Made by a program: the position numbers and the translations under genes. A stretch of DNA of 49,880 bases from Psychroserpens burtonensis DSM 12212 (lineage in GTDB: Bacteria; Bacteroidota; Bacteroidia; Flavobacteriales; Flavobacteriaceae): the NCBI RefSeq assembly GCF_000425305.1, contig NZ_KE384348.1:82825-132704 (forward strand), in the 5' to 3' direction. This document shows, piece by piece, positions 9,536-17,349 of this stretch. The notes below the pieces were generated by a model. The model worked only from the letters and a program-made list of their open reading frames with translations, searched no databases and was not told where the DNA came from. The stretch's first letter is position 1; every line of letters begins with the position of its first letter.

Positions 9536-9674
9536 TGTAAAACTTTTATTATTAATCCTATTTATTCCTAATTGGCTTTCTATTACAAAGATTAAGATCG
9601 TTATAGCAGATGAAATATCAACAAATAAAGAGTGATTCCAATTATTAATTGTCATAAGATGATCATTCCATGCT

Positions 9675-10767
9675 ATGAAAAAATATAAAAAACTATCTGT
9701 ATTAGGCTCTAAGCGATCTGCGGAAATGACATAAGCTCATCTGTGTTATATGTATCGGCTTTGGCCAGCCTTCGCAGGACAATAGGCATGCATCACGCTA
9801 CTTATTGTCTCACGTGTTCCCTTTTTTTTTTAGAAAAATATATGGAGAAGTAGTTGGAGCTTTACCTTTAAACGGCGGAGCATGCAATGCATTATTAAAT
9901 ATGACCAGCAAATCTATGGCCTCTTGTGCTACCGCGTTAACACTCTTATCTTATTTGGCTACAGTTGTTATTTCGGCAAATGAAGCTATTCATTGCCTAC
10001 AACACCCTATTCCTACTATTCCCATAATGTTGACTACCATAACTCTCCTTAGTTTTTTTTGGTGTTCTGACCATAGGAGGTGTTTTCAGAATCTGCCAAA
10101 GTGGTTATAGAAATTTTCTTTTTCCATTTGGTATCGTTTGCTATACTAAGTGCTTTCGTCATTTTCTTTCTTCTAAATAATGGCATTGAAATATTTATAG
10201 AAAACTGGTATTTACCCACGACAGGAGGAAGTATAGCAAACGCTATTTTTCTTGGTTTTACGGCTTCAATGTTAGGAGTTTCTGGTTTTGAAAGTTCTAC
10301 TAATTTTGTGGAAGAACAACAAAAAGGAGTATTTCCCAAAACATTAAAAAACATGTGGCTTGTGGTAAGTATTATTAATTCATTGGCTGCATTATTTGCA
10401 CTTTCACTATTTGGAATTCCACTATTGTAAAGTTATGCCTATCAAACTACGTTGTTAATTGAAATGGAATCGCACGTAGGAGAAAAATGGTTGGCAAACT
10501 TAATAAGTTTGGATGCCTTTTTGATGCTGAGTGGAGCGGTACTCATAAGATTTATTGAAGTTTCAGGCCCATTGGAACGTATGGCGCTTGATCGCATCTT
10601 ACCTCAATATTTAAAAAAAAAGAACAAAAGAAAAGTTTTCGTCAAAATTAATAGATAAACCTTCTAAGGATTGAAGTATTCCAATCAATTTTATGTTTAT
10701 CAGCTCTCATGGTGACCGTTTTCCATATAAAATTGAGCAATTAGGCGATGTTCGACTAATCATATAA
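9675..10767 (+). pseudogene. Decayed APC-family amino-acid permease
   Basis: Fragments in shifting frames read as one permease. MKKYKKLSVLGS (from 9675) is followed out of frame by AICGNDISSSVLYVSALA (from 9713). Next comes a segment with two TAG stops (FAGQ*ACITLLIVS...FFF*). After a T10 tract (9822-9831) the frame gives YGEVVGALPLNGGACNALL and VISANEAIH, then shifts near 10080 to FTASMLGVSGFESSTNFVEEQ. After a TAA at 10428 it gives LERMALDRILPQYLKKKNKR. A C-terminal remnant IPINFMFISSHGDRFPYKI (10678-10767) follows directly, so several hundred internal codons appear to be missing. With at least three frameshifts, several stops and a deletion it cannot be functional. Confidence 0.8.
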
Positions 10768-10861
10768 ATTCAAACCGTTTCTAATTCTGAACACATGCGA
10801 TATCCAGAAAACCAATTAAAAATATGACTAAGCTTTTATTATAAAATTAAACTAGCATTTG

Positions 10862-10904
10862 ATATAACATTTGTTATCTTTTTTAATAGTTCAAGTTATA
10901 TTTG
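10862..10904 (+). promoter_or_regulatory. Palindrome-bearing promoter of the Crp/Fnr gene
   Basis: ATAACATTTGTTAT (10864-10877) is a 14-bp palindrome overlapping a TTTG -33 element (10870-10873). TATATTTG (10897-10904) matches the -7 consensus TAnnTTTG exactly, 23 bases later, and the ATG is at 10920. The 9493-9535 copy shares palindrome, spacing and flanks, so autoregulation by the downstream gene product is likely. The site differs from classical Fnr (TTGAT-N4-ATCAA) and Crp (TGTGA-N6-TCACA) sites. Confidence 0.65.
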
Positions 10905-10919
10905 TTCTAAACTTTCATT

Positions 10920-11615
10920 ATGAACCATTTCTATTCAAATTTTGATTTTCAGAGCCATTTACTATTTAAAAATTTACCAGTTGAAGAGAAGAAATTAGTT
11001 GAAACGTTTATGGAAGACATCCATATAAAGAAAGGGAGTGCTCTTTTTTATGAAGATGGAATTCCTACTGGCATCTTTCAAATCGTTAAAGGTAGAGCAA
11101 AGAAGTTTAAAAAGGGCTTTAGTAATCAAGAGCAGATATTTTATATCTATACGCCTGGAGATGTTTTAGGATACCACGCATTATTAGGTGAAGAGCGTTA
11201 CCAAGATTCTTGCGAAGCTCTTGACGATTTAGAACTAAAATTTATTTCAGAAACTAATTTTTTAAAATTACTTAAAGAACTCCCCTTCCTAAAAGATGCA
11301 GTTATAAAAAATATTAGTCACGAATTTGGTGTATTAGCAAATACAATTGCAGTATTGGCTCAAAAAGATCAAAATACAAGATTGGCTATTTTTTTATTGG
11401 TGTTTGATCATCGGTTTAAAACAATGGATCCGAATTTTAGTGGAATAGACTTAAGTCGAGAAGATTTAGCAAACTGCATCGGAACTTCTCGTGAAAGTTT
11501 AGGCAGAAGTCTCAAACAGTTTAAAGATAAAGGGATGATTTCTATAAAAAAACGTTCTATATATATTACAGATAAAGTTCTATTTTACAAATTGCTAAAT
11601 TTAGAGTTAGCATAA
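10920..11615 (+). CDS. Crp/Fnr family transcriptional regulator
   Basis: A 231-aa protein with the two-domain plan of the family: an N-terminal cyclic-nucleotide-binding-like beta-barrel (about residues 20-120, including KGSALFYEDG and YTPGDVLGYHALLG) and a C-terminal winged helix (about 178-220; recognition region LSREDLANCIGTSRESLGR). There is no Fnr-type N-terminal cysteine cluster, so oxygen sensing by an Fe-S centre is not supported; the effector is unknown. Its own promoter carries the palindrome described at 10862, also found in front of the permease pseudogene and the 9128-9469 gene. This suggests a small local regulon that may touch the carbon-uptake cluster. Confidence 0.9.
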   Translation: MNHFYSNFDFQSHLLFKNLPVEEKKLVETFMEDIHIKKGSALFYEDGIPTGIFQIVKGRAKKFKKGFSNQEQIFYIYTPGDVLGYHALLGEERYQDSCEALDDLELKFISETNFLKLLKELPFLKDAVIKNISHEFGVLANTIAVLAQKDQNTRLAIFLLVFDHRFKTMDPNFSGIDLSREDLANCIGTSRESLGRSLKQFKDKGMISIKKRSIYITDKVLFYKLLNLELA

Positions 11616-11930
11616 TGCTATTTGCAAAAAAAACATAAGCGTTATCGATCATCTTTTAGAGGCAGCAATGAATAGTCATACTACTGCTAATAAGGTGCTT
11701 ATCTAAAAATTAAATTTTGAATTTCTTGTACCAGTTAACGATTTAAATAGCACAAAGTGAGTTTGACCATAAAAAAATACAGCCTTTTTATGTTGATATT
11801 ATGACGACTACGTCCTGCTACAGAATTATTTAGCTATTGTAAATCACCTATTAAAAATGTAAAGTATGCAGTACTATTGCATTAAACTTTATTATTTTCC
11901 TTCAACCGTATAAAACAAAGATTTAAGTTT

Positions 11931-12064
11931 TTCAACAAAAAAATGCTCAAGCAAAATTGGCAAAGATTAACAGATTACTGTTTTATATATGTTTTAGAAT
12001 TGACTCCGTCTTTCCAGAAAAGCTCCGCTTTGAAAATAATTTCAACAAAAAAACGCTCAAGCAA
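11931..12064. repeat. Pair of 24-bp near-identical direct repeats, 110 bp apart
   Basis: The 24-mer beginning TTCAACAAAAAAA and ending GCTCAAGCAA occurs at 11931-11954 and 12041-12064 with a single T/C difference. The second copy forms the left arm and loop of the hairpin at 12048-12078; the first has lost the matching right arm. It looks like a duplicated terminator region beside a tRNA attachment site. Confidence 0.65.
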
Positions 12065-12078
12065 GCTTGGCGTTTTTT
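12048..12078 (-). terminator. Hairpin with A/T tails: probable original terminator of tRNA-Arg
   Basis: AAAAAACGC (12048-12056) and GCGTTTTTT (12070-12078) are perfect complements, with further pairing inside (CAAG with CTTG). It can act in both directions. On the minus strand it lies 20 bases beyond the displaced tRNA-Arg 3' end, where the tRNA terminator would have been before integration. Confidence 0.65.
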
Positions 12079-12097
12079 CTAATGAATTTATCTATTC

Positions 12098-12146
12098 GTG
12101 ACCTCGACTGGATTCAAACCAGTAACCTCTTGAGCCGTAATCAAGT
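12098..12146 (-). repeat. attL: displaced 3' end of tRNA-Arg
   Basis: 49 bases, from GTGACCTCGACTGG to GTAATCAAGT, identical to 21281-21329. They span the anticodon loop, T-arm and acceptor 3' strand of tRNA-Arg, but the 5' half is absent here, so this copy is not a working tRNA. Confidence 0.9.
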
Positions 12147-12259
12147 ATTTACCTATTTGTTAATTATTCGTTTCTTACCTAAACACTTATTAAACACTGC
12201 AATAAAGACAAATATAGTATTTGTTCGTTAATATCTATTATCTGTTTAATAATATAATT

Positions 12260-12278
12260 AGTGTGAAAATAGTGTGAA
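12260..12278 (+). promoter_or_regulatory. Left putative integrase arm-type site
   Basis: AGTGTGAAAATAGTGTGAA holds two AGTGTGAA boxes 11 bp apart. The same 19-mer recurs at 21211-21229 by the other attachment site, in the same orientation and both followed closely by TGAT. Duplicated boxes just inside both ends are what arm-binding sites for a tyrosine integrase look like. It sits immediately upstream of the integrase -7 element (12285-12292). Confidence 0.6.
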
Positions 12279-12284
12279 TATGAT

Positions 12285-12292
12285 TATATTTG
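12285..12292 (+). promoter_or_regulatory. -7 element of the integrase promoter
   Basis: TATATTTG matches TAnnTTTG exactly, 16 bases before the integrase ATG. No TTTG lies at the expected -33 position, where the arm-type repeat sits instead, so integrase binding could repress its own gene (inference). Confidence 0.5.
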
Positions 12293-12308
12293 TTTTAAAC
12301 AAAAGACA

Positions 12309-13571
12309 ATGAGTCATATTATATCAATTTACTTTGAAAAAAGACGAATTAAAGAAAATGGTAAGTTTTCAATTAAATTAAGAGTTTATAATAAACTCAA
12401 TAACATTAAAAAAGTAAGATATTTCACAACTGGTATAGATTTAACCGAAGAAGAATTTTTAACTATTTGGATAAATGCTAAAAACAAAAAGCTAAGAGGC
12501 AAGAATAAAGAAATTCTTTTTAAGCTTCAAGATTTTGAAAAAAGAGCAAATGAAGTTGCCGAACAAATGAAAGCATTTGATTTTAAGCAGTTTGAAATGA
12601 AACTCTTCAGAAAGTCTACGGATAATAATAACGTACAATATCATTTTAATAAAGTTATTGCTAAGAATATTAAAAACAATAAAATTGGAACAGCTGAAAG
12701 CTATAAGTACACTCTTAATTCATTAGCACAATTTAGTGAGGAGGAAAAAAAATACGCAATAGACAAATTAACCTTTGATACTATTACGACTGATTGGCTT
12801 AATGACTACGAAAGCTTTATGCTCTCTAAAAACAAAAGCTATACAACTATAGGTATCTACACACGAACTTTAAGAGCAATATTCAACAACGCTATTGGGG
12901 ATAATGATATTTCTAAAGCGGTTTACCCCTACAGCCAAGTGAAAAATGATAAGCTTTATAAAATACCACGCACGAAAAAAGTAAAGAAAGCATTATCTTC
13001 TGTTCAATTAAAAACTTTGTTTAATGCTGAGGTAAAAAATGAAAATGAAGCAAAAACAAAAGCATTTTGGTTTTTTAGCTACTTATGTAATGGAATGAAT
13101 TTAAAAGATATTGCACTATTAAAATATTCAGATATTAATAAAGATAAGTTTACCTATTACAGGGCGAAAACATTTGATAAGTCCGCAGAAAAAAAAGCCA
13201 TTTCAATCTATTTAATAGAATACACAAAAGAAGTAATTGCCAACTATGGTAATAAAAGCAAAAGCGGATTTGTGTTTGACATTATAGACATTAAAGAGGA
13301 TAGTTCCACTCAGTATAAAAAGATTAAAAATTTCACTCGTTACATTAACGACCATATTAAAAGAATAGCAATAGCAAACGATTTACCACAAGATATCAGC
13401 TTTTATTACGCTAGACACTCCTTTGCTACAAATTCAGTTCGTAAAGGTGCTAGTATGGAGTTTATAAGCGAAGCCCTAAACCATAGCGACCTCAGCGTTA
13501 CAAAACATTATTTCGCAGGTTTTGAAGATGAAGCAAAAAAGGAATTTGCAAATAGTTTACTTAACTTTTAA
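12309..13571 (+). CDS. Tyrosine recombinase / integrase (Bacteroidota phage_int_SAM_5 type)
   Basis: A 420-aa protein with an N-terminal arm-binding region (ISIYFEKRRIKENGKFSIKLRVY), a SAM-like core-binding domain (about 110-215) and a C-terminal catalytic domain. Visible catalytic features are YYARHSFATNSVRKG (second Arg with the HSFAT box), ALNHSDLSVTKHYF (late His and nucleophile Tyr). The first catalytic-Arg position reads NGMNLKDIALLKYSDI; a GMN variant is, as I recall, common in this subfamily. It is first inside attL, reads into the element, and should integrate and excise it at the tRNA-Arg repeat. Confidence 0.93.
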   Translation: MSHIISIYFEKRRIKENGKFSIKLRVYNKLNNIKKVRYFTTGIDLTEEEFLTIWINAKNKKLRGKNKEILFKLQDFEKRANEVAEQMKAFDFKQFEMKLFRKSTDNNNVQYHFNKVIAKNIKNNKIGTAESYKYTLNSLAQFSEEEKKYAIDKLTFDTITTDWLNDYESFMLSKNKSYTTIGIYTRTLRAIFNNAIGDNDISKAVYPYSQVKNDKLYKIPRTKKVKKALSSVQLKTLFNAEVKNENEAKTKAFWFFSYLCNGMNLKDIALLKYSDINKDKFTYYRAKTFDKSAEKKAISIYLIEYTKEVIANYGNKSKSGFVFDIIDIKEDSSTQYKKIKNFTRYINDHIKRIAIANDLPQDISFYYARHSFATNSVRKGASMEFISEALNHSDLSVTKHYFAGFEDEAKKEFANSLLNF

Positions 13572-13645
13572 GTTACTATTTTATTAAGGGGCTATTTCTG
13601 TTTAAAACATTTAACAACGTTGCAATATATTCTTTTTGTTTTGAC

Positions 13646-13672
13646 CTACATTTACTACATTATCTACATTAT
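13646..13672 (-). repeat. Iteron array A: three tandem 9-bp units, upstream of the 450-aa gene
   Basis: On the minus strand the units read ATAATGTAG, ATAATGTAG, TAAATGTAG, followed by AAAACAAAAAGAATA (13628-13642). A closely matching array lies at 21119-21163 in the opposite orientation. The array ends 20 bases before the ATG at 13693, so it could bind a regulator or serve as a replication-initiation site for the element's helicase/primase. Confidence 0.7.
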
Positions 13673-13692
13673 CTAAATTAGAATATAAGACA

Positions 13693-15045
13693 ATGAATAT
13701 CGACGTTATCAAGTCCTTTTATGACAGCTACAATGAATATTCGCTAGCACCAGCATTAGAGCATAAAAATCAAGATGGCAGTGCAAATGAATTATATTAC
13801 AGCAATATAATACACTCAAGGACAAAAGTAAGTTTGTTAGCATTAAGCAACGAAAAGCAATTTAATGAAGACATCAAAAAAAGACTTAAAAATGAATACT
13901 CTCTTTTAGATTCATTACAAGAACATATCATTTTATTATTTAAAGCTGTATCCATTTATGATGAAGCAAAAAGGGAAAATAAAGATAGACGAGCTAACGC
14001 TTCAATTAACTCAATAAACAGAGAATTTCATAAAATTAAACAACTTTTTAAAAGTTTAGATTATCAAAAATATTTTATAAAAAATTACGTGCAAGCAGAA
14101 GATTACAAAACTGCTTTACTGCTTAAAAATCATCTAGTCACACAATTAGAAAGCGTTATTTCTTTTTTTAATCAATGGTTCGATATAGACATAAAAAGAA
14201 GTCCTTTAAACTCTTATTTTGATGAACAAATTAAAAATCTTGAAGATTCAGCTAATAAAGATTTAATCAACCAACTATTGCAGATTGATGATTCCATAAA
14301 GAATTACTCAAAAATTCATTCAGGTGATACTGAAAAACAAAAAGATATTTGGAAGCGTGAATATGATGGAATGTTTTCTGTTAGCGAAGTTAAAAGAAAA
14401 TTCAAAAAAGAAGATACTATAATAAAGCCTTGGGATATTGAGAAACAAGCAAATAATTTTGACTTAAAAAACGAAAGCGTTTTTCATTTTAAAACTAAAG
14501 AATTTATAACAGCAGGTTTACAAACAGAATATAACTCACAATTTTTTATAAAATTAAGCAATCTGTATGTATTAGAAATATTTCCTTTTTTAGACTACCA
14601 TTATAATAAAACTAATAATCAAGAAGCATTTATACAATATCTTAAATATGGAATTTTAGAGAGTGCAAATTTCAAGGGAAACAAGAAAGCTTTAGAGGAC
14701 TGGATAATTAAGGCTGAAAATAATGGAACTACTGAAAATAAAGCGCAAGAGTTACACGAATTGATTACGCATAAAAAAGCAAGCCAAATTGTTCAAAATA
14801 TTAAAATAAGGTATAAAAATATAAAAGGTAAAGAGCTAAAGCTATTATTAATGGCATTGCAAAAGCTTAATTTAGTACCAAAAGAAAGAAATGCTAAAAA
14901 ATTTCACGAATGCTGTAATAGAGAGTTTGAGTGGCATATTGCTAGTTATACTGCAATGAATGATTATAAGTATAATGATAGCACAGACAACGCGCAACTG
15001 GATTCAATGATTCAGTTTTTAGAAGAATTTAATAACCAACAATAA
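13693..15045 (+). CDS. Unknown element protein with a C-terminal domain recurring in Bacteroidota mobile elements
   Basis: A 450-aa, Lys/Asn/Glu-rich, largely helical cytoplasmic protein with no signal peptide or membrane segment. I do not recognise the N-terminal ~350 residues; helical stretches near 65-140 could form coiled coils. The last ~80 residues (from KGKELKLLLMALQKLNLVP through NREFEWHIASYTAMNDYKYN) resemble a helical module I associate with the ends of various Bacteroidota mobile-element proteins, perhaps DNA-binding. A distant relative of RteC-like regulators was considered but not supported. The gene lies between int and the HTH gene, downstream of iteron array A. A regulatory or replication role is a guess. 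Confidence 0.7.
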   Translation: MNIDVIKSFYDSYNEYSLAPALEHKNQDGSANELYYSNIIHSRTKVSLLALSNEKQFNEDIKKRLKNEYSLLDSLQEHIILLFKAVSIYDEAKRENKDRRANASINSINREFHKIKQLFKSLDYQKYFIKNYVQAEDYKTALLLKNHLVTQLESVISFFNQWFDIDIKRSPLNSYFDEQIKNLEDSANKDLINQLLQIDDSIKNYSKIHSGDTEKQKDIWKREYDGMFSVSEVKRKFKKEDTIIKPWDIEKQANNFDLKNESVFHFKTKEFITAGLQTEYNSQFFIKLSNLYVLEIFPFLDYHYNKTNNQEAFIQYLKYGILESANFKGNKKALEDWIIKAENNGTTENKAQELHELITHKKASQIVQNIKIRYKNIKGKELKLLLMALQKLNLVPKERNAKKFHECCNREFEWHIASYTAMNDYKYNDSTDNAQLDSMIQFLEEFNNQQ

Positions 15046-15046
15046 A

Positions 15047-15081
15047 ACAAGTTACGAAAACTTGTATTTACTTGTATACAA
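15047..15081. promoter_or_regulatory. Clustered inverted repeats upstream of the excisionase-like gene
   Basis: ACAAGT (15047-15052) and ACTTGT (15060-15065) form an inverted pair, followed by the perfect palindrome TTGTATACAA (15072-15081) and a further TATACAA at 15086-15092. The cluster lies just after the stop of the 450-aa gene and ~80-110 bases before the HTH gene. It could be an operator for the element's HTH protein; only the symmetry is seen. Confidence 0.4.
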
Positions 15082-15161
15082 TTTTATACAACTGAATACC
15101 AAGTAGTTAACACACAATACTTTCATAATATTGTACTATCATTAATTTTAAATAGTATAAA

Positions 15162-15503
15162 ATGGAAGTATTAAAATTTGAGCAACTACCTAACGTAGTT
15201 ACAACACTCACAAACGAAGTTAGAGAATTAAAAGCCTTTCTACTAAACAAGGCTGAAACACTGCAACAAGACAATCCTTTAACCATTAAAGAGGTTGCAG
15301 AATTACTACACTTGAGCGTACCAACTCTTTACGGCTACGTTCAACGAAATGAAATACCTTATCACAAAAAAGGTAATCGACTTTATTTTTTCAAAACTGA
15401 AATTATTGAAGACTTTGTAAAAACTGGAAAGCAAAAAACTCTAAACGAGTTGGAAGCTGAAACGGATGAGTATTTGTCTAACAAAAATAAAGGGCTGAAA
15501 TAA
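15162..15503 (+). CDS. MerR/excisionase-type helix-turn-helix protein
   Basis: A 113-aa protein. Residues 37-90 fit the HTH_17 (excisionase-like) domain: LTIKEVAELLHLSVPTLYGY, then VQRNEIPYHKKGNRLYFFKTEIIEDFV, i.e. a helix-turn-helix followed by a small wing. A coiled N-terminal stretch (about 8-34) may mediate dimers. Proteins of this size beside integrases act as recombination directionality factors or repressors. Its stop overlaps the next start by one base (TAATG), so the two are translationally coupled. Symmetric sites upstream (15047-15081) are candidate targets. Confidence 0.85.
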   Translation: MEVLKFEQLPNVVTTLTNEVRELKAFLLNKAETLQQDNPLTIKEVAELLHLSVPTLYGYVQRNEIPYHKKGNRLYFFKTEIIEDFVKTGKQKTLNELEAETDEYLSNKNKGLK

Positions 15504-15796
15504 TGAATAAACAAGATAACAGCCCGAATATAAGACAAGGGAAAGATAGCAATAAAAGAACCCAACTTCAAACCATATTTACCTATTTGCGAAATCATAT
15601 TGCAACAGCTTCAATGGTTACTGATGCTACTGGCGTACCTCAAAAATGTATTACAAGATACAAGCGAGATTTAGAAGAATTAGGCTTATTAACAGAGGTA
15701 AAATACTGTTATTGTGAAAAGACAAAGCATTTAGCGTGGTACTTAACCACCAATCCAAAACACTTTCCTCCGTCGAACCAATTAAAGATGTTTTAA
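15503..15796 (+). CDS. Small winged-helix-like protein of the element
   Basis: A 97-aa basic protein. Residues about 20-70 (RTQLQTIFTYLRNHIATASM, TDATGVPQKCITRYKRDLEELGL) look like a winged helix: helix, HTH-like pair, then a hydrophobic strand with a short Cys pair (YCYCEK). It starts inside the stop of the preceding HTH gene and ends 3 bases before the helicase gene, so it is in one tight operon with the replication genes. It may be a DNA-binding regulator or helicase loader; no family is recognised with confidence. Confidence 0.75.
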   Translation: MNKQDNSPNIRQGKDSNKRTQLQTIFTYLRNHIATASMVTDATGVPQKCITRYKRDLEELGLLTEVKYCYCEKTKHLAWYLTTNPKHFPPSNQLKMF

Positions 15797-15799
15797 GCG

Positions 15800-17299
15800 A
15801 TGAAAGAAGAAAAAATAAGTATTGGTATTAACGAGATATTAAAGGAAACAGAAACACTATTGGAAGCCGTAAAAATGGATAAAGAACACTTGAAACAAAA
15901 CTCAGTTGCTAACATATTAGCGGAGATGCTTAAAAATGTAGAGCCAGTAAATTTTCGAGATTATTGTAAGCTTGATAATGACAAAGACAAACTACAAAAG
16001 AAACATTTTTTAGTGGCTTGCATAGAGATACTTCTAAAGGTAGTTAACGATAACGGTTTTAGTCTTTGTAGAAAGAGCGACTTTATTTATTTATTTAATT
16101 CTGAGTACTGGGAAAGTGTAGATGAAGAAACTTTCAAAGATTTTTTAGGATGCACAGCTCTTAAGATGAGTGTTGATAAATTCGATGCTAAACATCATTT
16201 ATTTAAAGATGAGCTTTATAAACAGTTTATTGCAGATGCAGGGCTAAAAGAGATAAAGCCAAAGAACGGCACTACATTAATTAACCTCTACAATGGAACG
16301 TTTGAAATTTCGCAAAGTAAACAGTTTTTAAGAGCTTTTAAGAAGTCCGATTTCCTAACCTATCAATTACCATTTGATTATGATAGTGAAGCAACAGCGC
16401 CAAAGTTCAAGAAGTTTTTAGATGAGGTTCTACCTGAGCAGGAATTACAAAATATACTTGCCGAATATTTAGGCTATATTTTCGTAAAGAACAGTGTTCT
16501 AAAGCTTGAGAAAGTATTACTGTTATTTGGTACTGGTGCAAATGGCAAAAGCGTTTTGTTTGAAATACTGATGGCTTTACTAGGTAGTCAAAACGTAGCA
16601 AATTACTCTTTACAATCCTTAACAGCAGAGAATGGTAACTCAAGAGCGCAACTGGTAAACAAATTACTGAATTACGCTAGTGAAATTAATGGACGATTAG
16701 AAAGTAGCATTTTTAAACTTCTTATTTCAGGCGAACCAGTAGAAGCAAGACTGTTGTACAAAAACACTCAGATAATTACAGACTATGCGAGGTTTATGTT
16801 CAACTGTAACGAACTACCAAAAGAAGTAGAGAATACAAATGCCTTTTTTCGCAGATTTATAATCCTTCCTTTTAGAGTGACGATACCACCAAGCAAACAA
16901 GACAAAGAACTCTCTAGTCGCATAATTGAAACGGAACTCTCAGGAGTCTTTAATTGGGTGTTAAATGGTTTAACTCGATTACTAAAGAACAAAGATTTTA
17001 CCAATAGTTTAATTGTACAGAATGAAATACTACAATACCAAAAGGAAAGCGACAGCGTACTGATGTTTATTGATGATGAAAATTACCAAAAGTCAGTTGT
17101 AGACGATAGACCTCTAAAAGATATTTATGCAGAGTACAAAAGTTACTGTTTAGATGGTGGTTTTGGCTTATGCTCAATTCGTACATTTTCGAGCAGGATA
17201 AAAAAGAACGGTTTTTTAGTTAAAAGAAAGAGTTATGGCAATGCTGTATTTATAGAGCGCAAAAGCATAAACGAAGATTCATGTGAAATTGACTTTTAA
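15800..17299 (+). CDS. D5/P4-type superfamily 3 helicase (phage/plasmid primase C-terminal family)
   Basis: A 499-aa protein. A D5_N-like region (about 90-230) precedes an SF3 ATPase with Walker A GTGANGKS (residues 244-251). An acidic segment (LLNYASEINGRLES) corresponds to Walker B and a basic motif (FMFNCNELPKE...FFRRFIILPF) to motif C and the Arg finger. A C-terminal winged-helix region with ...CSIRTFSSRIKKNGF follows. Such proteins unwind element DNA at its origin; in P4-like satellites and plasmids they are fused to a primase. Here the N-terminal primase is missing and a separate zinc-finger/Toprim-like protein follows, so the pair probably forms a split primase-helicase. The two 9-bp iteron arrays are candidate origin sites. 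Confidence 0.9.
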   Translation: MKEEKISIGINEILKETETLLEAVKMDKEHLKQNSVANILAEMLKNVEPVNFRDYCKLDNDKDKLQKKHFLVACIEILLKVVNDNGFSLCRKSDFIYLFNSEYWESVDEETFKDFLGCTALKMSVDKFDAKHHLFKDELYKQFIADAGLKEIKPKNGTTLINLYNGTFEISQSKQFLRAFKKSDFLTYQLPFDYDSEATAPKFKKFLDEVLPEQELQNILAEYLGYIFVKNSVLKLEKVLLLFGTGANGKSVLFEILMALLGSQNVANYSLQSLTAENGNSRAQLVNKLLNYASEINGRLESSIFKLLISGEPVEARLLYKNTQIITDYARFMFNCNELPKEVENTNAFFRRFIILPFRVTIPPSKQDKELSSRIIETELSGVFNWVLNGLTRLLKNKDFTNSLIVQNEILQYQKESDSVLMFIDDENYQKSVVDDRPLKDIYAEYKSYCLDGGFGLCSIRTFSSRIKKNGFLVKRKSYGNAVFIERKSINEDSCEIDF

Positions 17300-17349
17300 T
17301 GCAAATTAATGTAACAAATGCAAGTCATTAAAAAACAATTTTTAACACT

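Larger units (their letters stand above)
11616..12097. other. Intergenic region left of the integrated element
   Basis: About 480 bases without a supportable gene. The visible structure is a pair of near-identical 24-mers (11931 and 12041) and a hairpin next to the left attachment repeat. Short frames here are broken and lack family features. Before integration this was the sequence downstream of tRNA-Arg. Confidence 0.5.

Noticed and set aside
9805-10658. Three separate small membrane genes
   Set aside because: Their translations join into one APC permease in shifted frames, so they are fragments of a pseudogene.
12098-12146. Second tRNA-Arg gene at the left repeat
   Set aside because: Only the 3' part is present; bases that should form the D-arm and 5' acceptor strand (ATTTACCTATTTG...) do not pair.
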